From positions 3,658,001 through 3,722,000 of the forward strand of contig NZ_AP018165.1 in NCBI RefSeq assembly GCF_002356335.1: 64,000 bases of DNA, given 5' to 3'. The DNA is from [Mycobacterium] stephanolepidis (GTDB taxonomy: Bacteria; Actinomycetota; Actinomycetes; Mycobacteriales; Mycobacteriaceae). Every line of letters starts with the position of its first letter. Position 1 is the stretch's first letter. This document shows, one piece after another, positions 39,564 to 49,308 of the stretch. The notes beneath the pieces were generated by a model. That model had not been told where the DNA came from. It searched no databases and saw only the letters and a list, made by a program, of their open reading frames with translations. The translations under genes and the position numbers were made by a program.

Positions 39564-40627
39564 AGCCCGGATCTCCCCCCGCCAAGCCGGGCGTAGACCG
39601 AGGCCATCTCGAGCCGTGTCGCGAGCATCATCAGCTGCGCGAGCTCCGACGGTCGGGCCGACACGTCGCCGAGGTCGGTGGTGCTCACCAGCTGGGCTTC
39701 GTCGATGCCATCGATCCTCGCCGCAACCGATTGGAAGTCGCTATCGGTCGCAAGGGCAAGTATCCGCGGTGGACCATCGCCGCGAGGACCATCGATGAAC
39801 TCGTCATGGAACAGTGAGCTCTCACCAGAACTCCTGCTCGACAAGGCATCCCGCATCGCGGCCAACGCCTGCGGAAGGCCGCACGCGGTAGCGGTGCGCT
39901 GCGTCAACCGCAGCAGCGTCGCCGCCGCGTGCTGAGCGAGCGCAACGGTGGCCGACCGATCCCCGCAGAACACTGCGGGACCGCCGGTCAATCGCGTCGC
40001 GATCACCTTGGCGGCGTTGGTGAAGATCTCCCGGCCCACGGTGTTCCGCGACACTTCGCCGTCCACTTCATCGGCGATGGCCATGACATCGGGTGCGATG
40101 GCCCTGTCGAGCACCCCCAGCACCGCCGCCCCGACGGCAAGGTTGTGAGCAAGACTGAATGTGTCGGGCACGCGCAACCGGGGCGCCAGTGAAATCGCCC
40201 GGCCGGCACCGGAATCCGCCAAAGGTCCCTCATCGGGTGCGGCGATGACCACCCGCGCGCCCCGACGCGTCCCCACCGACACCGCAGCGGTGAGGGCAGG
40301 ATCACCGGCATCGTCACCGGCGACCACCATGACATCGAGCGGGCCCACCCACACCGGGGCCCGGCTGGCGGTTACGAACGGAAGACTCGCCGTATCCGAC
40401 AGCGCCCCAGCCAGAACCGCTCCCGCCGTCGCGGCCGTGCCGCGGCCCGCGACCCACACGAGCGCGCGCGACCGGTCCTCCACGTGAAGCGGCTCCAGGG
40501 CGCCCTCGGCGATGGCCGTACCGACCGCCCGCACCTGTGAGCCGGCCATCGAAGCGGCCTGCAGCGAACCATCGCGGTCGGCCGCCAACAGCGCCTCGGC
40601 GTCGTCCAGATCGATGGTGGCCTTCAT
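39560..40627 (-). CDS. SIS-domain protein, phosphosugar isomerase-like (Rv3256c type)
   Basis: From ATG 40627 the product is 355 residues. Its sequence suggests a sugar isomerase (SIS) fold: GRGTAATAGAVLAGALSDTASLPFV, VVAGDDAGDPALTAAV and VVIAAPDEGPLA fit nucleotide-sugar-like beta-alpha repeats, similar to bifunctional phosphoglucose/phosphomannose isomerases. This family sits between manA and pmmA in mycobacteria (Rv3256c). The catalytic residues are not clear and its reaction is not established. Its start overlaps the pmmA stop (TGATG), so it is made together with the mannose enzymes. Confidence 0.82.
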   Translation of the reverse strand: MKATIDLDDAEALLAADRDGSLQAASMAGSQVRAVGTAIAEGALEPLHVEDRSRALVWVAGRGTAATAGAVLAGALSDTASLPFVTASRAPVWVGPLDVMVVAGDDAGDPALTAAVSVGTRRGARVVIAAPDEGPLADSGAGRAISLAPRLRVPDTFSLAHNLAVGAAVLGVLDRAIAPDVMAIADEVDGEVSRNTVGREIFTNAAKVIATRLTGGPAVFCGDRSATVALAQHAAATLLRLTQRTATACGLPQALAAMRDALSSRSSGESSLFHDEFIDGPRGDGPPRILALATDSDFQSVAARIDGIDEAQLVSTTDLGDVSARPSELAQLMMLATRLEMASVYARLGGGRSGL

Positions 40628-42027
40628 CAGGTCGCGGCCTCGGTGCGGTCGACCAACTCGGTGACGCGCGCGACCACACCCGCCACATCTTCGTCGGTGC
40701 GGGCCTCGACGTTGAGGCGCAGCAATGGCTCGGTGTTGGACGTGCGCAGGTTGAACCACGTTCCGGTACCGATGTCGACGGTGACACCGTCGAGATGATC
40801 GATCGAAACTATCTGTGTGCCAAATGACTTCAACACCTCATCGATGCATGCCTTGGCATTCGAGACGCGGAAGTTGATCTCGCCGGAAGACGCGTACCGC
40901 TCGTAATCAGACATGAGATCTGAGAGTGGCCGGTCCTGCTCGCCCAGGGCTGCCAGCACGTGAAGTGCCGCCAGCATTCCGGAGTCGGCGCCCCAGAAGT
41001 CCCGGAAGTAGTAGTGCGCGGAATGCTCACCGCCGAAGATCGCGCCCGTCTCGGCCATCAGCGCCTTGATGAACGAGTGCCCGACGCGAGAGCGCACCGG
41101 CGTTCCGCCATGCTCAACGACAAGCTCGGGGACGGCACGCGAGGTGATCAGATTGTGGATGATGGTGCCGCCGATTTCCCGGTCCAGCTCTCGACGCGCC
41201 ACCAAAGCGGTTACCGCGGAAGGAGAGACGGCCCGTCCGCGCTCATCGACCACGAAGCATCGGTCGGCGTCGCCGTCAAAGGCGAGCCCGATGTCGGCAC
41301 CCTCGGCCACCACGAAGGCCTGCAGATCGCGCAGGTTCTCCGGATCGAGCGGGTTGGCTTCGTGGTTGGGGAAATTGCCGTCCAACTCGAAGTACAACGG
41401 CGCGAGCGCAATCGACGGAATCGCGCCCAACACCGCCGGTGTCGTGTGCCCGGCCATACCGTTACCCGCGTCCACAGCCACTCGGAGGGGGCGTGCCCCG
41501 CTCAACTGAACCAGTGACCGCAGGAACTCGCCGTACTCGGCGAGAACATCACGTTCGGTGACCGTGCCCGCCGGACCGTCGTGCGCGGGCACTCCGTTGA
41601 TCAGCTCCTCGCTGATGATGGCCAGGCCGGTGTCCCTGCCTACCGGCTTGGCACCGGCGCGACACAGCTTGATTCCGTTGTACGCGGCCGGGTTGTGGCT
41701 GGCGGTGAACATGGCTCCCGGGCAATCCAGCAGCCCCGAAGCGAAGTACAGCTGATCAGTGGACGCCAGTCCGATCTGCACGACATCGACACCCTGCGCG
41801 GTGACGCCCTCGGTGAACGCCTGGGCCAGCGGAGGCGACGAGTCCCGCATGTCGCGGCCCACCACGATCCGCAATGGCGCACCGGCGTCTGCCCGCTCGG
41901 CCTTGACCAGTCGTGCGAACGAAGAACCCACCTCGAACACGAACGACTCGTCGATCTGCTCACCCAGGAGGCCCCGGACGTCGTACGCCTTGATGACTGC
42001 GTGGACAGCGTCGGCGGACCGGGCCAT
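40627..42027 (-). CDS. pmmA: Phosphomannomutase
   Basis: The 466-residue product is an alpha-D-phosphohexomutase: phosphoserine loop TASHNPAAYNGIK near 109, metal loop FDGDADRC near 252, sugar loop GGEHSAHYYF and the C-terminal phosphate site RTSNTEPLLRLNVEA. It converts mannose-6-phosphate to mannose-1-phosphate, between ManA and the guanylyltransferase at 48199-49308. The naming pmmA/manB varies in the literature. It is co-transcribed with the two genes downstream and lies 142 nt after the Rv3258c-like gene. Confidence 0.95.
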   Translation of the reverse strand: MARSADAVHAVIKAYDVRGLLGEQIDESFVFEVGSSFARLVKAERADAGAPLRIVVGRDMRDSSPPLAQAFTEGVTAQGVDVVQIGLASTDQLYFASGLLDCPGAMFTASHNPAAYNGIKLCRAGAKPVGRDTGLAIISEELINGVPAHDGPAGTVTERDVLAEYGEFLRSLVQLSGARPLRVAVDAGNGMAGHTTPAVLGAIPSIALAPLYFELDGNFPNHEANPLDPENLRDLQAFVVAEGADIGLAFDGDADRCFVVDERGRAVSPSAVTALVARRELDREIGGTIIHNLITSRAVPELVVEHGGTPVRSRVGHSFIKALMAETGAIFGGEHSAHYYFRDFWGADSGMLAALHVLAALGEQDRPLSDLMSDYERYASSGEINFRVSNAKACIDEVLKSFGTQIVSIDHLDGVTVDIGTGTWFNLRTSNTEPLLRLNVEARTDEDVAGVVARVTELVDRTEAAT

Positions 42028-42169
42028 GACGAGTGCACTCCTATTGATCTGTCGAGCGAGGGACGTTAGGTGTCGCTGGCCAGCCTAGTGGTCGGCGAGT
42101 GCCCAACGTGAACGTCCGGCGAGAGGGTACAGAATGTCACCGGGCCAAGCCGAAATCACCTGATCAGAA

Positions 42170-42580
42170 CTACTCGGCAGGATCCGGTAGAACCCGCAGA
42201 TGTCCGCGGCGCCGCCCGACCGGGGCCGGATGCACGGGCCGGGGAGCAGCCGAGGTGGCCGGCGCTCCCATATCGAGTACGGGCTCGCTGAATCCCGCCG
42301 CAGCCATCCGCACTCCGGTGGGTTCCCGAACCGCATCGGCCAGGGCAACCAGGTCGTCATCCTCGGGGTTCGACGGCAAGGGGCCGTTGTACCGGACCAG
42401 CTCCCAGCCACGGGGCGCGGTGATCCGGCTCGCGTGTTGCACGCACAGATCCCACGAATGCGGCTCGCTGGACGTGGCCAGCGGCCCAACCACGGCCGTC
42501 GAGTCCGCATAGACGAACGTCAACGTCGCCACGGCGGAACTCGGGCACCCGGGTCGACAGCAGCGACGGGGGGCTCTCAC
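42170..42580 (-). CDS. DUF3499 family protein (Rv3258c-like)
   Basis: I choose GTG 42580, giving 136 residues beginning VRAPRRCCRPGCPSSAVATLTFVYADSTAVVGPLA, as in orthologues; a TTG 24 nt upstream is also possible. The conserved N-terminal half has a Cys cluster (CCRPGC and WDLCVQHA), suggesting a metal site. The C-terminal half is Pro/Arg-rich and variable. The function is unknown. It is found upstream of pmmA in mycobacteria and is divergent from the metallopeptidase-like gene. Confidence 0.82.
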   Translation of the reverse strand: MRAPRRCCRPGCPSSAVATLTFVYADSTAVVGPLATSSEPHSWDLCVQHASRITAPRGWELVRYNGPLPSNPEDDDLVALADAVREPTGVRMAAAGFSEPVLDMGAPATSAAPRPVHPAPVGRRRGHLRVLPDPAE

Positions 42581-42732
42581 AAACGTTGAGGCTAGCGTGC
42601 GCAAACACGTTCCGACCCGCAGACACGCGCTGTGAACCCACCGAGACCCTCCAGTGACCAGGTAGAGACCCCGGGGTGATCGGCTCGTTGTGATTCGTCA
42701 GCCACAGCAGTCACACCGTTACCATTTCCCGT

Positions 42733-43233
42733 ATGGCACGTGACGGACGGCGCGGCGGCTCGGCTGGCGGGTCGAGCTCGCAGGGCTCTCGACGGGGGCG
42801 CGATTTTCGTGGCCCGCTCCTGCCGCCGACCGTTCCCGGCTGGCGCTCACGCGCCGAGCGCTTCGATATGGCGGTGTTGGAGGCCTACGAACCCATCGAG
42901 CGGGCGTGGCAGTCGCGGTTGGAGGGTCTCGATGTCGCGGTGGACGAGATTCCGCGCATCCAACCCAAGGATCCCGAGTCTGTGCAATGGCCGCCGGAGG
43001 TGATCGCTGACGGACCGATCCCGCTGGCAAGGCTCATTCCTGCCGGCGTCGACACCCGGGGCAACACCACCCGGGCGCGAATTGTCCTGTTCCGCAAGCC
43101 GATCGAATTACGCGCGAAGAAATCTGGGGATTTGTCGGATCTCCTGCACGATCTGCTGGTGGCGCAGGTTGCCACCCACCTGGGGGTGGAACCATCGGTG
43201 ATCGACCCGACCATCACCGATGAGGGCGACTAA
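42733..43233 (+). CDS. Metallopeptidase-fold family protein lacking HExxH
   Basis: The 166-residue product has a Gly/Arg-rich N-terminus (about 1-30) then a domain resembling the small zincin-like metallopeptidase family next to whiB2 (Rv3259). Where that family usually has HExxH, this protein has HDLLVAQVATHLG, so the first Glu is replaced by Asp and the spacing is altered. It is therefore likely not an active zinc peptidase, or uses a different site. It is convergent with whiB2 with a 20-nt gap. Confidence 0.75.
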   Translation: MARDGRRGGSAGGSSSQGSRRGRDFRGPLLPPTVPGWRSRAERFDMAVLEAYEPIERAWQSRLEGLDVAVDEIPRIQPKDPESVQWPPEVIADGPIPLARLIPAGVDTRGNTTRARIVLFRKPIELRAKKSGDLSDLLHDLLVAQVATHLGVEPSVIDPTITDEGD

Positions 43234-43253
43234 CCGCCCGGTCGAACGCGGAG

Positions 43254-43610
43254 TTAGATGATGCCCCGCTTCAGGCGGCGGCGCTCACGCTCGGACAACC
43301 CGCCCCAGATACCGAATCGCTCGTCGTTGGCCAGTGCGTACTCAAGGCACTCGTCCTTGACTTCGCAGCCCTGGCAGATGCGCTTGGCCTCGCGAGTCGA
43401 CCCGCCCTTCTCAGGGAAGAACGCCTCGGGATCGGTCTGTGCGCACAGCGCCTTCTCTTGCCACTGATCATCAGCGACACCAATCAGCGCATCAAAATCG
43501 TTCTGCACCAACGTCAGATGCGGACGTGCGGGCGGCAAGCCCGTCGCACCCGTGCCGACGCCGGAACTCAGCTCGTCGTGTGCGCCAAATTCATTGTGCC
43601 CGAACAGCAT
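43254..43610 (-). CDS. whiB2: WhiB2/WhmD, septation regulator
   Basis: The 118-residue product, from ATG 43610 with GGAGG 7 nt upstream, has the four iron-sulfur Cys in ALCAQTDPEAFFPEKGG, CQGC and C five residues on, then GIWGGLSERERRRLKRG for sigma-factor and DNA contact. It is longer than M. tuberculosis WhiB2 (89 residues) by an N-terminal extension of about 30 residues. WhmD in M. smegmatis is essential for septum formation. About 277 nt separate it from fbiA. Confidence 0.95.
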   Translation of the reverse strand: MLFGHNEFGAHDELSSGVGTGATGLPPARPHLTLVQNDFDALIGVADDQWQEKALCAQTDPEAFFPEKGGSTREAKRICQGCEVKDECLEYALANDERFGIWGGLSERERRRLKRGII

Positions 43611-43887
43611 CGTCCCGCCTCCTCACCATTCCCACTTGCAGTCGTCGTGCCCGGTTTCGTGCCACATTGTCGCTTTCCCGGCCATTCCATTCGAACATCT
43701 GATCGAATCTCGGTCTGCGCCTGCAACTTCCAAACCCAGCCCGAGGAATGACACTGGTGTGATTACACACGTGTTCGCTGCCGGGGTCAAGCGAAGGACG
43801 AAAATTCATACCATCTACGACCGACAAAATCGGCGTGGCGCCCTCGTGGCGTGTCGCATCATTGCCGGCGCACTAGTCTCGGTCAGC

Positions 43888-44856
43888 GTGAAACTCACCG
43901 TCCTCGTCGGCGGCGTCGGCGGAGCGCGCTTCCTGCTCGGCGTCCAACGCTTGCTCGGATCAGACTCCAGCAAGCATCAGATAAACGCCATCGTGAACAT
44001 TGGCGACGACGCCTGGATGCATGGCGTCAGGATCTGCCCTGACCTGGACACCTGCATGTACACCCTGGGCGGCGGGATCGATCCGGAACGCGGCTGGGGG
44101 CACCGCGGCGAGACCTGGAACGCCATGGAGGAACTGGCTGCCTACGGCGCCCAGCCCGACTGGTTCTCGCTCGGCGACAGGGACCTGGCCACTCACCTGA
44201 TACGCAGTCAAATGCTGCGAGCCGGTTATCCGCTATCAGCGGTCACCGAAGCGTTATGCAATCGATGGCAGCCCCGAGTCCGCCTGTTACCCGCCAGCGA
44301 CGACCGCTGCGAGACCCACGTGGTGATCACCGACCCCGCCGATGGAGAGCAGCGCGCCATCCACTTCCAACAGTGGTGGGTACAGCACCGAGCACAGGTA
44401 CCCACCCACAGTTTCGCGTTCGTCGGCGCGGACGAAGCAAAGGCGGGCCCGGGCGTTGCCGAGGCCATCGCAGAGGCGGATGCCGTCTTGCTGGCGCCGT
44501 CCAATCCGGTGGTGAGCATCGGGGCCGTCCTGGAGGTCGGCGGAGTTCGCGGGGCGCTCCGCACAACCGCTGCTCCGGTCATCGGATACTCGCCAATCGT
44601 GTCCGGTAAGCCACTCCGCGGAATGGCTGACGAATGTTTGCGCGTGATCGGTGTCGAGGTGAGCTCGCAAGGTGTCGGGGAACACTTCGGCGCCCGCTCA
44701 CAGACCGGCATCCTGGATGGCTGGCTGGTCGACGAGGGTGACGCGGCTCACATTGCGGGAGTTCAGGTACGGTCAATTCCGCTGCTCATGACCGACCCGG
44801 ACGCGACGGCGGCGATGGTGCGTGCGGGACTCGACCTGGCCGGAGTTACTCTATGA
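43888..44856 (+). CDS. fbiA: FbiA, 2-phospholactate/enolpyruvate transferase of F420 synthesis
   Basis: From GTG 43888 the product is 322 residues beginning [20 protein letters not shown], as expected for FbiA/CofD; upstream starts in the frame would add non-conserved sequence. Other family features are [19 protein letters not shown] and [14 protein letters not shown]. It joins the phosphoenolpyruvyl- or phospholactyl-guanosine unit to the deazaflavin FO to give (dehydro-)F420-0. It overlaps fbiB by 4 nt (ATGA). It matches Rv3261. Confidence 0.95.
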   Translation: MKLTVLVGGVGGARFLLGVQRLLGSDSSKHQINAIVNIGDDAWMHGVRICPDLDTCMYTLGGGIDPERGWGHRGETWNAMEELAAYGAQPDWFSLGDRDLATHLIRSQMLRAGYPLSAVTEALCNRWQPRVRLLPASDDRCETHVVITDPADGEQRAIHFQQWWVQHRAQVPTHSFAFVGADEAKAGPGVAEAIAEADAVLLAPSNPVVSIGAVLEVGGVRGALRTTAAPVIGYSPIVSGKPLRGMADECLRVIGVEVSSQGVGEHFGARSQTGILDGWLVDEGDAAHIAGVQVRSIPLLMTDPDATAAMVRAGLDLAGVTL

Positions 44857-46229
44857 CCCCATCTGCGGATTCCCCTGCACCGGAACATGGTTCGGCGGCT
44901 CCGGTGGAGATCTTACCCATTGCGGGCCTGCCGGAATTCCGCCCCGGCGACGATGTCGCCGGAGTCATAGCCCAGGCCGCGCCATGGGTTCGAGACGGCG
45001 ATGTGATCGTGATCACCAGCAAGATCATCTCCAAGGCCGAGGGTCGGATCGTCGCCGCGCCGACCGACCCCGAGGCACGGGACACCTTGCGCCGCAAACT
45101 GATCGACTCTGAGTCGGTCCGCGTACTGGCCCGCAAGGGAAAGACACTGATCACCGAGAACACCATCGGCATCGTGCAGGCCGCCGCCGGAATCGACGCG
45201 TCCAATGTCGATACCGCCGAACTCGTGCTGCTCCCCACCGACCCCGATGGCAGCGCGGCGGCGGTGCGAGCGGCGCTGTCGCGACAGCTGGGCGTGAACG
45301 TAGCCGTGGTGATCACCGACACCATGGGAAGGGCCTGGCGAAACGGCCAGACCGATGCCGCCATCGGTTCTTCCGGCATCCCCGTCCTGTACGGCTACGC
45401 CGGCGCAAAGGACAAGCACGGCAACGAGCTTCAGGTGACAGAGGTGGCCATCGTCGACGAGATCGCCGCGGCCGCCGACCTTGTCAAGGGCAAGCTCACC
45501 GATGTGCCGGTTGCGGTGGTGCGGGGTCTGTCGGTGCCCGACGACGGCAGCGTGGCCCGCGATCTGCAGCGCTCGGGACCCGACGACCTGTTCTGGCTCG
45601 GCACCGCAGAAGCGCTCGAGCAGGGGCGTCGCGATGCGGTACTGGTGCGCCGCTCGATCCGGCAATTCGCTGATATCGCAGTCGATTCCGATCTGTTACG
45701 GGAAGCCATCGGTGAGGCGTTGACGGCACCCGCTCCGCACCACACCCATCCGGTGAGATTCGTATGGGTACGGGATCTGACGACACGGCGCGCACTGTTG
45801 GACGCCATGAAGCAGGCATGGGCCGTGGATCTCAGCGGCGACGGACGCACCCAGGAATCCGTCGAGAAGCGGGTCGCCCGCGGACAGATCCTCTACGACG
45901 CACCCGAAGTCGTGATCCCGTTCCTGGTACCCGACGGAGCCCACGACTACCCCGACGAGCGCCGGACTGCGGCGGAGCACACCATGTTCACCGTCGCGGT
46001 AGGCGCCGCGGTACAGGCTCTGCTGGTGGCGCTGGCAGCGCGGGGCGTGGGGAGCTGCTGGATTGGGTCCACCATCTTCGCCGCCGACATCGTCCGCAGG
46101 CAGCTCGAGTTGGATGCCTCATGGGAACCGATGGGAGCCATCGCCATCGGGTACCCGGACGGATATCCCGAGGCGACGCTGGAACCCCGCACTCCCCTGC
46201 CTGCCGGCCAGATGCTGGTTGAGCTGTGA
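44853..46229 (+). CDS. fbiB: FbiB, F420 gamma-glutamyl ligase with nitroreductase-like domain
   Basis: The 458-residue product is the mycobacterial fusion. The N-terminal CofE-like ligase (about 15-250) has [30 protein letters not shown] and [15 protein letters not shown]. The C-terminal nitroreductase-like FMN domain (about 255-458) has [13 protein letters not shown] and [14 protein letters not shown]. It reduces dehydro-F420-0 and adds a poly-gamma-glutamate tail. It is coupled to fbiA and to a Nudix gene (TGATG overlap). Confidence 0.96.
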   Translation: MTPSADSPAPEHGSAAPVEILPIAGLPEFRPGDDVAGVIAQAAPWVRDGDVIVITSKIISKAEGRIVAAPTDPEARDTLRRKLIDSESVRVLARKGKTLITENTIGIVQAAAGIDASNVDTAELVLLPTDPDGSAAAVRAALSRQLGVNVAVVITDTMGRAWRNGQTDAAIGSSGIPVLYGYAGAKDKHGNELQVTEVAIVDEIAAAADLVKGKLTDVPVAVVRGLSVPDDGSVARDLQRSGPDDLFWLGTAEALEQGRRDAVLVRRSIRQFADIAVDSDLLREAIGEALTAPAPHHTHPVRFVWVRDLTTRRALLDAMKQAWAVDLSGDGRTQESVEKRVARGQILYDAPEVVIPFLVPDGAHDYPDERRTAAEHTMFTVAVGAAVQALLVALAARGVGSCWIGSTIFAADIVRRQLELDASWEPMGAIAIGYPDGYPEATLEPRTPLPAGQMLVEL

Positions 46230-46780
46230 TGAGCCGTATGTCGTGTCTGCAGGCTTCCGCCGTCGAGCTGCTCTCCACATGGGAGGCGCCCGACGCCGAG
46301 CAGGACAGCCTGCGGCACTCCGTTCTGGCCTTCCTCGACGCCAACCCGGACGCGTGCCGTCGCCGCAGCGCCGCAGGTCATATCACCGCCTCGGCGCTGG
46401 TGGTCAACCACGACGGGTCACAGGCGCTGCTGACCCTGCACCCCCGCGTGGGTAAGTGGCTTCAGCTGGGCGGCCACTGCGAGGAGGAGGACGCCACCAT
46501 CCGGGCGGCCGCGCTGCGTGAAGCCACCGAGGAGTCCGGGATACCGGACCTCACTCTCGAGCCGAATCTGCTTGGCATACACGTACACCCGATCACGTGC
46601 TCGCTGGGTGTGCCGACCCGTCATCTCGATCTGCAGTTCCTGGCGCGCGCACCCGAGGGCGCCCAGATCACCGTCAGCGACGAATCACTGGACCTGCGCT
46701 GGTGGCCCATCGACCAGATTCCGGCCGAAGATCCCTCGGTCGTCGTGTTGGCCCAGCGGGCCCGCGCCCGGCTGCGCTGA
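46229..46780 (+). CDS. Nudix hydrolase
   Basis: The product (183 residues from ATG 46229, overlapping the fbiB stop) has the Nudix box GGHCEEEDATIRAAALREATEESGI. The spacing is Gly-x5-Glu-x7-Arg-Glu-x2-Glu-Glu, so it is complete. A GTG three nt upstream is also possible. The substrate is unknown; co-translation with fbiAB makes a link to F420 or nucleotide-sanitising possible but unproven. Confidence 0.88.
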   Translation: MSRMSCLQASAVELLSTWEAPDAEQDSLRHSVLAFLDANPDACRRRSAAGHITASALVVNHDGSQALLTLHPRVGKWLQLGGHCEEEDATIRAAALREATEESGIPDLTLEPNLLGIHVHPITCSLGVPTRHLDLQFLARAPEGAQITVSDESLDLRWWPIDQIPAEDPSVVVLAQRARARLR

Positions 46781-46895
46781 GCGCCACCCACACCGACTCT
46801 CCAGGCGCGGGAAGTCAGGTAGTGCATTACGCGTATCGCACGTCACCAACCGTCGTATCGTGCCCTCATCAGCGGTCATTCGGTAAGGGGCGCGC

Positions 46896-48202
46896 ATGGA
46901 CATCAAGATTGAGACCCCCTTTGGTGGCAGCGCGAGAATCACCAAGCCCGACCGCGAGCCATCCCCCGGTGCTGACGAGCCCCAGCACACGTTCACCCTC
47001 GGCGATTTACGACCACGAGTCCGAGCGCTCTTGGTGTTGTGCATCGCCATTGACGGCACGATCGTGTTGTGGCTGGCGGCCAAGAACGCCACGCTGACCC
47101 AGAACGCGTGGGATCTGCTGGGCACCGCGCTGCTCCTTGCCATCGGCATCAGCTGCGCACTGGCGATCGGGGTAATTGTGAAGTACCGGCACAGTTCCGT
47201 GCTCACCCCCCTGGCCAGCCAGGTATTCGTCATCTGCCTCACCGCTTATGTCTGGCTGCTCGACCTGCGCAGTCCCGCAAGCCAGATAGGGGGCATCACA
47301 GGAGTCGCGCTGGCGTTGGGTGCCGTCGCCCTGTGCTGGGTGCTGTATCTGAGCCGGTATGCGGCGGGCGCACTGACGAGAACCGGCATCGCCGTCGTCG
47401 CACTGTTTCCCCTCATCGGGTTGGTGCAGTTCTGGATTCAGAACGAGTACATGGCGCACAGTTCGCTTCCGCTGATAGACGTGCAGACCGAGTTGACCCC
47501 GGTGGGCTCGACCGGCCCCATCATCCACGTGCTGGCCAAGACCACGTACCACAACCGTGGATCGTTCCGCGTCGACGTCCCGGCCAGCCACCCGAGGTCG
47601 TGGCCGGGCACCTGAACGCACTCGGGAGTCAGTTCGGCGACTATCGCGAAACTCCGGCGATGCCTGCCCAGGCACGACTGATCTATGCCGGCTCGTCCGG
47701 CGGGTCCGGCGGGGCGTTCCTGGCTCCCGGATCGACGAATCAGGGCAGCACCATCATCGATATCGATTCCCGGACAGTCCGGTTGGCGGTCATCAAGGTC
47801 ACCCTGATCGCCGTCACCCACCGATCGGTGAAGGAAACACGGACCTGCTATCCCCCGCAGATCGCACTCGGCGAGAACGTGATCGGCTTCCTCCGGGAAT
47901 CAACCGTGGTCCACGATTTCCTGGGCGGTAAGGCGTTGTGTACCGAAACCCAGTTCGCGTCCCGCGGCGTCATCGAGGAACTGGTTTCCGATCACCCCGT
48001 GTTGCGGATCTACACCATGGTGCACGCCTCTGGGGCAACCACTCCGATATTGCTGCCGTTCTTCGGCACCCAGGAATCGCTGGACAATCCGCTATCGAGC
48101 ACAAAGGCGTCGACGATCATCGAGAACGCCAACCCCTCAGGCATGTTCGGCTCGTCTGCCGAGTACGCGCCGTCCGACGCCGACGTGCGGCCGAGTCCCT
48201 AG
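46896..48202 (+). pseudogene. Frameshifted membrane protein gene with large extracytoplasmic domain
   Basis: One frame (46896-47615) encodes 239 residues with five hydrophobic helices and stops with PASHPRSWPGT. A second frame continues without a credible start from about 47580 to 48202 and encodes a further 200 or so residues. It contains QARLIYAGSSGGSGGAFLAPGS and ends at TAG near 48202. The second frame fits the first if one C is restored at the CCC run 47579-47581, giving VDVPGQPPEVVAGHLNALGS. I therefore read it as one gene broken by a 1-nt deletion. The intact protein would have cytoplasmic N-terminus, membrane helices and an external domain. It is unknown to me. Confidence 0.7.
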
Positions 48203-49308
48203 ACGTCCGAGGAGTACCGGATACCACCGTCGGGAATGGTGATTCCGGGCCACACCCGGGCGCCGCGCAACAGCTCGCACCGCGCACCGATATCTGCCCC
48301 ATCACCGATCACACCGTCACGCACCAGCGCACGCGGACCGATACGGGCACCGAACCCGATGATCGAGCGTTCCACCACGGCACCCGCCTCGATGCGCGCA
48401 CCGTCGAAGACGACCGCACCGTCAAGCCGTGCCCCGGGGCCGATTTCGGCTCCCCGACCCACCACGGTGCCACCGATCACCAGCGCGCCAGGTGCCACCG
48501 AGGCGCCATCGTGCACCAGTGCCTCACCCGGATGCTCGGGGATCGCGGGTGAGGGCGCGATGCCGCGCACCAGGTCTGCCGAGCCGCGCACGAAGTCCTC
48601 GGGAGTTCCCATATCGCGCCAGTAACTCGTGTCGACGTATCCGCATACCTTGGCACCACTGCTCAGCAGCCCTGGAAAGACTTCTCGCTCAACCGACACC
48701 GGCCGCCCGGAGGGGATCTGTTCGATCAGCTCACGCCGGAACACGTAACACCCGGCGTTGATCTGATCGGTGGGCGGATCTTCGGTCTTCTCCAGGAATG
48801 CGGTCACGCGCCCCGTGGAATCGGTAGGCACACAACCGAACGCGCGCGGGTCGCCGACCCGTACCAGGTGCAACGTCAGATCAGCCTGGGTCTGCTCATG
48901 CTGCGCGAGAAGGTCTTTCAAGTCCAAGCCGGACAACACATCGCCGTTGAACACCAGGGCGGTGTCGTGCCGCAGATGGTCCAGCACATTCCGGATGGCT
49001 CCGCCGGTACCCAGCGGTTCCGTTTCGGTGACATACGTGATCGACAGGCCCAGCTTGGATCCGTCGCCGAACTCCGACTCGAAGACCTCGGCCTTGTAGG
49101 ACGTCCCGAGCACCACGTGATCGATCCCGGCCGCGGCGACCCGAGACAACACATGCGTCAGGAAGGGGAAGCCGGCGATCGGCAGCATCGGCTTGGGCGC
49201 TGAGAGCGTCAGTGGACGCAGCCGGGTGCCCTGCCCGCCCACCAAGATGACGGCATCGGCTTTCACGGTGCCCGATTCAACACTGCCAGGTACAACACTG
49301 TCAGGCAT
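48199..49308 (-). CDS. manB: Mannose-1-phosphate guanylyltransferase
   Basis: From ATG 49308 (GGAGA upstream) the product is 369 residues. The nucleotidyltransferase domain has GGQGTRLRPLTLSAPKPMLPIAG (nucleotide loop and Lys) and FNGDVLSG, and the C-terminal left-handed beta-helix has hexapeptide repeats from about 265 (GASVAPGALVIGG to GARVWPGITIPDGG). It makes GDP-mannose from mannose-1-phosphate and GTP. The orthologue Rv3264c is called ManB in mycobacteria. It overlaps wbbL by 8 nt. Confidence 0.92.
   Translation of the reverse strand: MPDSVVPGSVESGTVKADAVILVGGQGTRLRPLTLSAPKPMLPIAGFPFLTHVLSRVAAAGIDHVVLGTSYKAEVFESEFGDGSKLGLSITYVTETEPLGTGGAIRNVLDHLRHDTALVFNGDVLSGLDLKDLLAQHEQTQADLTLHLVRVGDPRAFGCVPTDSTGRVTAFLEKTEDPPTDQINAGCYVFRRELIEQIPSGRPVSVEREVFPGLLSSGAKVCGYVDTSYWRDMGTPEDFVRGSADLVRGIAPSPAIPEHPGEALVHDGASVAPGALVIGGTVVGRGAEIGPGARLDGAVVFDGARIEAGAVVERSIIGFGARIGPRALVRDGVIGDGADIGARCELLRGARVWPGITIPDGGIRYSSDV

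Noticed and set aside
47069..47590. Start of the second frame of the broken membrane protein as an independent gene
   Set aside because: Its early part (about 170 codons) is an Arg-rich shadow of the first frame; only the part after about 47580 looks like true coding sequence.
47570..47590. Programmed -1 frameshift in the membrane protein gene
   Set aside because: There is no X_XXY_YYZ heptamer and no obvious downstream stem; a deleted C in a short homopolymer explains it more simply.
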